This document shows, in pieces, positions 1 through 5,342 of a stretch of DNA of 6,355 nucleotides (within the stretch, counting starts at the first letter, position 1; the number at the start of each line of letters is the position of its first letter). The notes beneath the pieces were generated by a model. The model searched no databases, was not told the DNA's origin, and was given only the letters and a program-made list of their open reading frames with translations. The stretch is from Desulfobacterales bacterium (GTDB lineage: Bacteria; Desulfobacterota; Desulfobacteria; Desulfobacterales; BuS5), in NCBI GenBank assembly GCA_016735355.1, contig JAERRQ010000379.1, positions 1-6,355 on the forward strand, in the 5' to 3' direction. A program made the position numbers and the translations under genes.

Positions 1-19
1 ATTCCCCTGAAAGTGGAAT
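1..19. repeat. Possible terminal repeat of an insertion sequence at the window edge
   Basis: The first 19 bases read, on the minus strand, as a CCACTTTCA core flanked by ATTCC and GGGGAAT. From memory, many IS21-family elements carry repeated units of this general form (CCACTTT...CGGAAT) near their ends, so this could be the edge of an element lying to the left. ATTCC (1-5) and GGAAT (15-19) also form a short inverted repeat. Only one unit is visible and no transposase is in the window, so this is a weak suggestion. Confidence 0.2.
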
Positions 20-201
20 CCTTATAGGGCGGCAGAACAGCATCATTTTCAAAGCGGCACTTAAACCTGTATTTTCCGTATAGCATGGGCTATTTTGTAT
101 CCCTCTTTGTCCGGGTCGCTCATGGTATCTGATATGGTTTTTTAAAAAAAAGTCACATATTATATAGTGTCTGAACAAAAAATAATTAACTTATTATTTT
201 A

Positions 202-216
202 ACAACATATTGTTGT
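202..216. repeat. Small hairpin downstream of the PIN gene
   Basis: ACAACA, a TAT loop, then TGTTGT form a perfect 6-bp stem starting six bases beyond the stop codon of the PIN C-terminal fragment. On the minus strand it is followed by an AT-rich but not strictly U-run stretch. It could be a weak terminator for the leftward toxin-antitoxin transcript, but the stem is A/T-rich and short. The remaining DNA from 1 to 201 shows no credible gene. Confidence 0.25.
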
Positions 217-221
217 CATTT

Positions 222-449
222 TTAAGAATTTATCCAATCACCTTCTACTATTTTTAACCAACCGACGGTGCTAAAATCTTTGTCGGCAGTTGCAATATAA
301 GTAAGATTTAATCTTTTCATCAAACACAGACTCAGGGCATCATTAGCAAAAACGTCAAACTTACGAGAGTAATGTATTGATTTCCATAAATCTTTCTGTG
401 TTGGTTCCACCACACTGAAGATGGAAAAAAATTTTCTATTTTCATCCAA
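222..449 (-). pseudogene. PIN-domain toxin, C-terminal part (out of frame)
   Basis: This reading frame encodes the C-terminal third of a PIN-domain ribonuclease. It contains the sequence FANDALSL followed by IATADKDF, which matches the usual PIN pattern of a conserved Asp in ND(A) and a late Asp in (T)xDxDF; these are two of the acidic metal-binding positions. The nominal start is a TTG without a Shine-Dalgarno, so this is not an independent gene. It is the continuation of the fragment at 332-727, lying in its -1 frame. The two frames meet around the T7 run (425-431, T on the minus strand). Adding one T there would give one continuous protein of about 168 residues, a normal PIN size. It is either a frameshifted pseudogene or a sequence error; the family call is fairly secure. 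Confidence 0.7.
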
Positions 450-727
450 TCTACCAAGTGAGCTACCTTTTTGGCAAGTTCAGAATTCTTTCTAAGCTTG
501 GCATGCGCCTTAGTTTGTATATTAAAATGTTCACGTGCCGTCCACAGAAATACCTTAAACAATACCTCATCCAGCACTCTAAGAGAAATCACCAACCTAA
601 GGCGATTTTTTTCGCCCAAAGAAAATAACTCTGTAGCATCATCGCTCTGACCAAAAAAGTGGTAAAAAATCACATTAGAATCCACAAAAATGGTTCGGTT
701 AAAGAACATAGAAAATTTCTTTATCAT
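332..727 (-). pseudogene. PIN-domain toxin (VapC-like nuclease), N-terminal part
   Basis: PIN-domain proteins are Mg-dependent ribonucleases, and many are toxins of type II toxin-antitoxin pairs. From the ATG at 727-725 the product begins MIKKFSMFFNRTIFVDSNV. The first catalytic Asp is in VDSN (residue 16) and the next acidic residue in LDEVL (residue 54). I chose 727 because AGGA at 739-736 lies 8 bases upstream; the ATG at 709 is an alternative. After about residue 101 the sequence loses PIN character (NFFPSSVWWNQ...) while the -1 frame resumes it, so the gene is interrupted at an AAAATTTTTTT run. It overlaps the upstream small gene by 29 bases, the usual arrangement for antitoxin followed by toxin. 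I do not recognise a specific subfamily, so VapC-like is used only in the broad sense. Confidence 0.7.
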
Positions 728-992
728 TGATAAAATCCTGCACTTCCTTTTGTTTGCCGTTGAGCATTCCCTTGCTTTGCGCAACCTTAGACTGTTGTTG
801 GTTCTTTTTCGTATAAATTTTAAAAGTTAGCCTTTGAATTTCTTTATAGGTCGATTTGCCTTTGGTAGAAGTGAGTTCAGTAATTGCTTGTTTAATGAAA
901 GGCTTCAGCCAACTAGGCGTTCGTATCTTCCTTTCGCGACAAATTCTATTATGGGCGGGCTTAACTGGTAACCCCCATCTCTTCCTTAACAT
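699..992 (-). CDS. Small basic protein, putative antitoxin of the PIN toxin (main frame)
   Basis: This 97-residue frame precedes and overlaps the PIN gene on the same strand, which is where antitoxins usually sit. The protein is Lys/Arg-rich, with a segment around KIRTPSWLKPFIKQAI (residues 23-38) and a helical, charged C-terminal half. I do not recognise the family, and the antitoxin role rests on position alone. The ATG at 992 has no Shine-Dalgarno. A better start with AAGGAG (1052-1047) lies at 1035 in another frame (see the fragment at 961-1035). Removing one G from the G5 run at 976-972 joins the two, giving about 111 residues with a smooth junction (VKEEMG then LPVKPAHNR). The real gene is therefore probably 699-1035 with a frameshift. 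Confidence 0.5.
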   Translation of the reverse strand: MLRKRWGLPVKPAHNRICRERKIRTPSWLKPFIKQAITELTSTKGKSTYKEIQRLTFKIYTKKNQQQSKVAQSKGMLNGKQKEVQDFINDKEIFYVL

Positions 993-1035
993 TAGCGATA
1001 TAGCATGTTTTGATTGTATTTGATGATTTCATCAT
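961..1035 (-). pseudogene. Probable true N-terminus of the putative antitoxin (frameshifted)
   Basis: Starting at ATGATG (1035-1030), this short frame encodes MMKSSNTIKTCYIANVKEE and ends at TAA after 24 residues. It has a strong AAGGAG ribosome-binding site at 1052-1047 with an 11-base gap, which the downstream frame (start 992) lacks. It runs into a G5 run, after which the other frame continues naturally. I infer that it is the detached N-terminus of the protein encoded at 699-992 rather than a separate peptide. Confidence 0.4.
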
Positions 1036-1062
1036 ATGACCAACATCTCCTTTCCATTATTT

Positions 1063-1090
1063 ATAATAGAGTCAATATAAATATATTGAA
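1063..1090 (-). promoter_or_regulatory. Candidate promoter of the antitoxin-toxin pair
   Basis: On the minus strand, TTCAAT (1090-1085) and TATTAT (1068-1063) are separated by 16 bases and lie just upstream of the AAGGAG ribosome-binding site. The -35 match is poor. The assignment rests mostly on position and on the dyad at 1069-1092, which covers the spacer and the -35 box. Confidence 0.3.
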
Positions 1091-1092
1091 TC
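1069..1092. repeat. Imperfect dyad, candidate autoregulatory operator of the TA pair
   Basis: TCAATATA (1072-1079), an AA spacer, then TATATTGA (1082-1089) form a perfect 8-bp inverted repeat. It extends to 1069-1092 with one mismatch (GA and TC flanks pair). It overlaps the candidate leftward promoter, as operators bound by antitoxin or toxin-antitoxin complex usually do. The repeat is seen directly; its role is inferred. Confidence 0.4.
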
Positions 1093-1169
1093 ATTAAGTA
1101 AGATTGTAAAATATTAATGCCTCTATTTTTCAAAAAAATGACTTCAGAAAAAAAATAAACAAACAAAAT

Positions 1170-1195
1170 TTGACGGCCTTTCTATTACATATAAT
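1170..1195 (+). promoter_or_regulatory. Candidate promoter of the transfer operon
   Basis: TTGACG (1170-1175) and a perfect TATAAT (1190-1195) precede the first rightward gene, whose ribosome-binding site starts at 1226. The 14-base spacing is well below the usual 16-18. If this is the promoter it would be weak or need an activator. The TATAAT box lies within the perfect inverted repeat at 1176-1203, so a protein bound to that repeat would control access. Confidence 0.35.
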
Positions 1196-1203
1196 AGAAA
1201 GGC
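1176..1203. repeat. Perfect 12-bp inverted repeat upstream of the transfer operon
   Basis: GCCTTTCTATTA (1176-1187), a CATA spacer and TAATAGAAAGGC (1192-1203) form a perfect 28-base dyad about 40 bases before the first gene. On the plus strand it is followed by an A-rich, not T-rich, stretch, so it is not a typical terminator for rightward transcription. The overlap with the TATAAT box favours an operator for a dimeric regulator. A hairpin in a 5' leader is the alternative if transcription starts further left. Confidence 0.6.
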
Positions 1204-1225
1204 ACGAAAAAAATTAACTGTAAAC

Positions 1226-1232
1226 AAGGAGG
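1226..1232 (+). promoter_or_regulatory. Ribosome-binding site supporting a TTG start
   Basis: AAGGAGG is a near-perfect Shine-Dalgarno. It is 8 bases from the TTG at 1241 and 14 bases from the in-frame ATG at 1247. The spacing favours the TTG as the start; the difference is only two residues (Met-Val). Confidence 0.65.
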
Positions 1233-1240
1233 GTAATTGT

Positions 1241-2140
1241 TTGGTCATGCGAAAAGCAAAAATTATTCTACTGTTGTCATCATTAATCTTCGCCCTTGCC
1301 ATGGGTTTTTCAGATCTCGGCGGCTTTAAAAGCATCTGCGGAACCGCATCCTGCGTTAAGGTTCATACATCCTCTTTTGCACGGCTGTTCGGCCTGCCGC
1401 TCGGCTTTTTTGGAGCCGCGGGACTTTTTGTCGCCCTATCTTTAGAGTATTTCAAAAAACAAGAAACCGCGGCTTTGATATTATATGCGCTGTGCGGTTT
1501 TGAGGCTTATTTTACGTTCATAGAGGCTGTCTATATTCAATCCTGGTGCATCCTGTGTGTTGTTTTCTTATGTTTTCTATTTGCAGCCACCATCCTGGTA
1601 GGGATTAAAACCGTTAAGGCTCCGGTTGCCGCCATGCTGACATTTTTTGCGGCCCATTTCATTTTTTTCTATCCAGACGTAACATTCAGCCCCGCAATCA
1701 TGTACGACAATTCACAAAAAAATATGGAAATTGAAATTTTCGCTTCCCCATCCTGTAATCATTGCCATGAGGCCATCAAAGATTTGCGTAATATATGCCT
1801 TGTTATGGAAACCGATCTACTTATCAGGCCGGTATGCATCTCCAGGAGCGATACAGAAAAATCGGTAACCTGGATTTGCAGCAACCTGTTCAAAAGCAAA
1901 ACCGGAACATCCAGGAGACTGGCAGAAAAAATAATATGGGAGAATGAACAGGAAGTTAAAAATATATGCGGCAATATAGCCGTTCCTCTGATCTGCATCA
2001 AATATGGAAACAAGAAGCAAATATACAGGGGCTGGAACGATAATATTCAAAAATCGATATACAGCGCCATTGCCGGCAATTCCATCAATTCAACAGATAC
2101 GGACACAGGTGATCTATGCACTGTCAAAAACTGCGGATAA
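1241..2140 (+). CDS. VKOR-family thiol oxidase fused to a thioredoxin-like domain
   Basis: This 299-residue inner-membrane protein resembles bacterial homologues of vitamin K epoxide reductase, which replace DsbB: they take electrons from a thioredoxin-fold partner and pass them to quinone, so making disulfides in the periplasm. About five membrane segments are visible (roughly residues 5-22, 50-68, 76-98, 101-122, 127-146). The loop cysteine pair is C33/C38, followed by SSFARLFGLP, and the active-site CxxC is C103-I-L-C106. A periplasmic thioredoxin-like domain follows from about residue 162, with CNHC (172-175) and a cis-proline-type AVP near residue 249. A natural VKOR-Trx fusion can act as oxidase and DsbA-like donor in one. 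It is the first gene of the operon and overlaps the next by 25 bases. Extra cysteines (for example C186, C199, C213, C243, C252) make the Trx domain cysteine-rich. Its likely clients are the Cys-rich TraN and TraU encoded downstream (inferred). Confidence 0.85.
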   Translation: MVMRKAKIILLLSSLIFALAMGFSDLGGFKSICGTASCVKVHTSSFARLFGLPLGFFGAAGLFVALSLEYFKKQETAALILYALCGFEAYFTFIEAVYIQSWCILCVVFLCFLFAATILVGIKTVKAPVAAMLTFFAAHFIFFYPDVTFSPAIMYDNSQKNMEIEIFASPSCNHCHEAIKDLRNICLVMETDLLIRPVCISRSDTEKSVTWICSNLFKSKTGTSRRLAEKIIWENEQEVKNICGNIAVPLICIKYGNKKQIYRGWNDNIQKSIYSAIAGNSINSTDTDTGDLCTVKNCG

Positions 2141-3759
2141 AAAGCAAACAACCGATTAGCAATATATTATATTTTATCATGATGCTATTTTTAATAATAA
2201 ATTCCCATGCTCATGCGGAGATCATATTTTATGACGGCTTTGAAAATCAAATAATTCCTTATGGTCAGCCTGGAAATGTCTGGAAACCTGTTAATGTTGA
2301 CTCAGGCACAATCGTGCAATCATCTGCCAGATATGGGCAGAGCTCTCTTGGGCTTACGTTGAATTATGACGATAATTGGGGTCAGAACCCCTCTTCCGAG
2401 TTAAGCTTATTAAAGGCTGGAGCAAAATACACCCGAATTGGCGGTGAATATTGGTATAGAATAAGTATATATTTACCAGAAAATTTTCAATCAAGCGGCA
2501 ATTCTACTATTCTTTTGCAGTTCTTTCCTGTTCCGGACACCGATCTTGGCGAATCATGGAAGCGACATCCTGTTCTCGCTTTGTCCATTAAAGACGATCA
2601 GTTTCAAATTGGTATTCGTGCCGATGCCAACCCTGTTACAATAATAGGTAGCAAATATGATGTAAGTAAAACCATGACAATAGGACCATGGCCTAAAAAC
2701 AAATGGACGGATTTTGTTTTTAATATCAAATGGTCATACAGGCAAGATGGAATATTGCGTGTATGGAATGACGATAAATTAGTAGTAAATCATGATGGTC
2801 CTAATTGTTTTAATGATACAGTCGGCCCAGCCTGGAAAATCGGGCCATATGAATGGTATTGGCGAACAGGACCAAATCTGACTCCAACAAGAGAAGTTTA
2901 TTATGATGAAATAAAAATTGGAGATGCTACTTCTTCTTATTCCGAGATGGCGATAGATTCCCCTCCTGAACCGGAAAACGATATGATCTGTTCCGTGGAT
3001 TTAAACGGAGATGGAGATATATCCGAAGATGAAATAGCCCTCTGTTTCAATGTCGGAGATGATTATCTATGTCCCCTGGGGGCTGTTGATTGTGCAGGAG
3101 ATACGTGTCCCTTAGGTGACTATGCCTGTATTCCCAATTCGGAGGGTGTTTTGCAATGCTCACCCCATCCATGCTCTTCCTTTAACCCGAACAACTTTGA
3201 CGATGAAGGTACCACGGAAGGAGAAAACGACAAAACAGACGATGGTCCGGTAGATGAAAACGGCAACTGTCTCGGCACTTTGTATATTTTTTCAGGCAAT
3301 GACAAGCGTTGCAGGATGCCGGGCATTTCAACCCAGTTCAAGGACTGCTGTACAGATCAATACAGTTCTTTTCTTTTTTCGATGGATATATGCAACAGTA
3401 AGGAAGAGCAGCTGGTTCAAATGAAAGAAAAAGGATTGTGCTATTACATAGGTTCGTACTGCTCAAAGAGAATACCTCTGGTCGGCTGTGTTCAGAAGAA
3501 AAAGACCTATTGCTGTTTTCATTCAAAACTGAGTCGAATAATCAACGAACAGGGCCGGCCCCAATTGCAAAATTTTGGGAGTGACGGCGGCTGGGGCGAA
3601 CCCAAGAATCCTGATTGCCGGGGATTTACCCCTGAAGAGTTCCGGATGCTCAATTTTTCCCTGATCGATTTGTCGGAATGGTACGGTGATATCACGACCA
3701 GATCGACAGAGGAAATTCAAAACAGCATGCAGCAGAAAGTGAAAAATTTTTATGAATAA
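2116..3759 (+). CDS. traN: TraN-like mating-pair stabilisation protein with an N-terminal polysaccharide-lyase-like domain
   Basis: This 547-residue secreted protein is a chimera. Residues 1-34 look like a signal peptide (basic start, hydrophobic 16-30, SHAHA before E35). Residues 36-270 resemble the heparin-lyase-I-like jelly roll (Polysacc_lyase): FYDGFE at the start, EYWYRISIYLPENF, TILLQFFPVPD, WPKNKWTDFVFNIKW, a GILRVWNDDKLVV stretch, and VYYDEIKIGD at the end. K241 and Y245 have the spacing of the Lys/Tyr pair of heparin lyase I, but the position expected to be His after Gln135 appears to be Phe. Residues 295-306 (DLNGDGDISEDE) are a complete EF-hand loop. A Cys-rich section (292-353) and an acidic linker (362-382) follow. 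From about 385 it matches TraN: CC pairs at 411-412 and 466-467, NEQGRPQL, GGWGEP, and CRGFTPEEF then NFSLIDLSEWYGDI. TraN is the outer-membrane protein that stabilises mating pairs. The start overlaps the upstream gene, and AGGTGA precedes it. Confidence 0.85.
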   Translation: MHCQKLRIKSKQPISNILYFIMMLFLIINSHAHAEIIFYDGFENQIIPYGQPGNVWKPVNVDSGTIVQSSARYGQSSLGLTLNYDDNWGQNPSSELSLLKAGAKYTRIGGEYWYRISIYLPENFQSSGNSTILLQFFPVPDTDLGESWKRHPVLALSIKDDQFQIGIRADANPVTIIGSKYDVSKTMTIGPWPKNKWTDFVFNIKWSYRQDGILRVWNDDKLVVNHDGPNCFNDTVGPAWKIGPYEWYWRTGPNLTPTREVYYDEIKIGDATSSYSEMAIDSPPEPENDMICSVDLNGDGDISEDEIALCFNVGDDYLCPLGAVDCAGDTCPLGDYACIPNSEGVLQCSPHPCSSFNPNNFDDEGTTEGENDKTDDGPVDENGNCLGTLYIFSGNDKRCRMPGISTQFKDCCTDQYSSFLFSMDICNSKEEQLVQMKEKGLCYYIGSYCSKRIPLVGCVQKKKTYCCFHSKLSRIINEQGRPQLQNFGSDGGWGEPKNPDCRGFTPEEFRMLNFSLIDLSEWYGDITTRSTEEIQNSMQQKVKNFYE

Positions 3760-4399
3760 ACTTATTCTATTTTTCATACTGTTTGTTTTTGCGAACAACA
3801 GCTTTGCCGGAACAATTAATCTCGGGAACTTCGGAGCGACATACAAAATCGCAGAAAAGGACGCCATCGTTGAACTGAAGAAAAAAGCAACTCAAACAGA
3901 CTGGAAAAAACATTTCGGTCCGGAAAAAACAAAGGCCCTGATCGAAAACTACAGGCCGGAGATTGTCAAACTTCCGAGAGCCGCTGAGAACAATTCATTT
4001 CTGGTCGATATGACCTATACCCTGGAATTCGACATCCCTGACGGCAAGGGCGGAATCTTGTATCCAGCCGGGTACAGGTTCAATCCTCTTGAATATATGA
4101 ATTTTTTCAAAACACTGGTGATATTCGACGGCACGGATAAAAAACAGGTGAAATGGTGCCGGAATATATATGCCGATGATTATAGATTCATGCTGCTGAT
4201 AACAGACGGCTCCTGCTATAATTTATCTAAATTATTCAAAAGACCTGTCTTTTATGCATCTGTGGATATTATCAGACGCTTTGGAGTCCGCGCCCTACCC
4301 TCTTTAATATCCCAGCAAAAAAATTACATGGAGATAAAAGAAATTGAAATCAAAAACAATAATACTGATCCTGACAGCGTTGCTGTCAAACAGCCATGA
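3752..4399 (+). CDS. traW: F-type conjugal transfer protein TraW
   Basis: TraW is a periplasmic protein needed for assembly of the F-type pilus, acting with TraU and TrbC. The 215-residue product has a signal peptide (residues 1-19, ending SFA). The early NLGNFGATYKIAEKD segment fits the TraW opening 'DLG.WG..Y.I.E.D', followed by a helical region. The C-terminal domain has YPAGYRFNPL (104-113), TLVIFDGTDKKQVKW (121-135), LLITDGSC, and IIRRFGVRALPSL (173-185). This is the thioredoxin-like fold with its cis-proline that TraW shares with TrbC. Only two cysteines (C136, C155) remain, and there is no CxxC, as expected for the family. Its ATG overlaps the traN stop by 8 bases with no clear Shine-Dalgarno, so translation is probably coupled. 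Confidence 0.92.
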   Translation: MNKLILFFILFVFANNSFAGTINLGNFGATYKIAEKDAIVELKKKATQTDWKKHFGPEKTKALIENYRPEIVKLPRAAENNSFLVDMTYTLEFDIPDGKGGILYPAGYRFNPLEYMNFFKTLVIFDGTDKKQVKWCRNIYADDYRFMLLITDGSCYNLSKLFKRPVFYASVDIIRRFGVRALPSLISQQKNYMEIKEIEIKNNNTDPDSVAVKQP

Positions 4400-5342
4400 T
4401 GTTTTTGCCGTATGCAAGGGGAGTATTCACAATCCTTTTAGTGAGGTTTGTTGGGAATGCATTTTCCCTATACAAATAGGCGGAGTTAAGATCTCGAAAA
4501 ACCCCAGCGGCCTTCCTGATGATGACAAGATCACGTCTCCTGTATGTGTCTGCCCTACCCCGCTGGGTATTCCACGGCCCGGGATTCCCATAAGTTTCTG
4601 GGAACCTGCCAGATATATCGAAACTGTAAAAGACGCTTACTGTTTTCCTTCCCTGGGTCTCAGTCTTTCCAATCCTAAAAACGGTTTCCTGGATGGAAGC
4701 ACCATATGCGGCGGAGGAACACAGGAAGGAACTTCGACTTTTCAGCAGGCTCATTATTTTATTTATCCGATATGGACCATGATGGAGCTTTTTATTGATT
4801 TTATATGCGTAGAACATAGCGGATTTGATCTCGCGTATATGACCGAAGTAGACCCCACATGGAACGATGATGCCCTGGCCATGATAATGTATCCGGAAAC
4901 ATTATTGTTTGCCAATATGCCTGCCCAGCTTTCCTGTATGGCCGATTCCGCCGGCTCCAATGCCGGTCGTCCTGTTACTGCCCTGTACTGGTGTATGGGG
5001 TCCTGGGGCAGCGCCTATCCCATGTCGGGCCATATAAACGAAGATGATATGACCGAAGCATCCATAGGCCTGGCCGCAAGGATGATATACAAAATGGCCC
5101 GCATCGGGGCTATCTGCGACACCGGGGTCACGCTCTGCTCCTGCGTACCGACTTTAATCTGGATCAAGAAACATTACAGGTTCAATATCGCAAAACCTGT
5201 AAAAGGCTCACAATGCATACCGATAGGCCGTTCAGCCAATATCTGGGGTCAAATGAAAAATCCGGCTCTGCCGGCTTCGGGTAATGCTTCGGATAATTTT
5301 ATGTATATACTTTTCAGAAAAAGGACATGCTGTGCTTTTTAA
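4344..5342 (+). CDS. traU: F-type conjugal transfer protein TraU
   Basis: TraU is a periplasmic mating and DNA-transfer protein of F-like systems. The 332 residues match the family from end to end: signal peptide ending VFA (22), NPFSEVCWECIFPIQIG (30-46), CVCPTP (68-73), SFWEPARYIETV, YPIWTMMELFIDF, the hallmark DLAYMTEVDPTWNDD (162-176), LFANMPAQLSC, YWCMGSWGSAYPMSGH, IGRSANIWG, and the terminal FRKRTCC. Sixteen cysteines lie in the mature part and need disulfide formation, in keeping with the thiol oxidase at the head of the operon. The start is TTG: an in-frame stop at 4335-4337 excludes anything upstream, the signal peptide begins right there, and GGAG (4330-4333) is 10 bases away. It overlaps traW by 56 bases and the next gene by 11. 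Confidence 0.95.
   Translation: MKSKTIILILTALLSNSHDVFAVCKGSIHNPFSEVCWECIFPIQIGGVKISKNPSGLPDDDKITSPVCVCPTPLGIPRPGIPISFWEPARYIETVKDAYCFPSLGLSLSNPKNGFLDGSTICGGGTQEGTSTFQQAHYFIYPIWTMMELFIDFICVEHSGFDLAYMTEVDPTWNDDALAMIMYPETLLFANMPAQLSCMADSAGSNAGRPVTALYWCMGSWGSAYPMSGHINEDDMTEASIGLAARMIYKMARIGAICDTGVTLCSCVPTLIWIKKHYRFNIAKPVKGSQCIPIGRSANIWGQMKNPALPASGNASDNFMYILFRKRTCCAF

Noticed and set aside
1176..1203. Reading the perfect inverted repeat as a rho-independent terminator
   Set aside because: The stem is AT-rich in its upper half and is followed by A, not T, on the plus strand. Nothing transcribed leftward would end there, and it coincides with a -10 box.
1040..1250. Shared TTGGTCAT near both divergent start sites (about 1036-1043 minus, 1242-1249 plus)
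   Set aside because: It is a short match beside ribosome-binding sites and start codons, easily due to chance, with no further similarity around it.
1144..1335. Minus-strand frame of 63 residues across the start of the VKOR gene
   Set aside because: It runs antisense through the regulatory region and the first membrane segment of a clear gene, has no ribosome-binding site and shows no domain pattern.
1759..2050. Two overlapping minus-strand frames in the thioredoxin part of the VKOR fusion
   Set aside because: Both are antisense to a domain with a clear CNHC motif and lack start signals.
3523..3867. Minus-strand frame of 114 residues spanning the traN/traW junction
   Set aside because: It is antisense to two confidently identified genes and is best explained as a shadow frame.
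4386..4817. Minus-strand frame of 143 residues inside traU
   Set aside because: It is antisense to a gene that matches the TraU family throughout; its sequence has no recognisable features.
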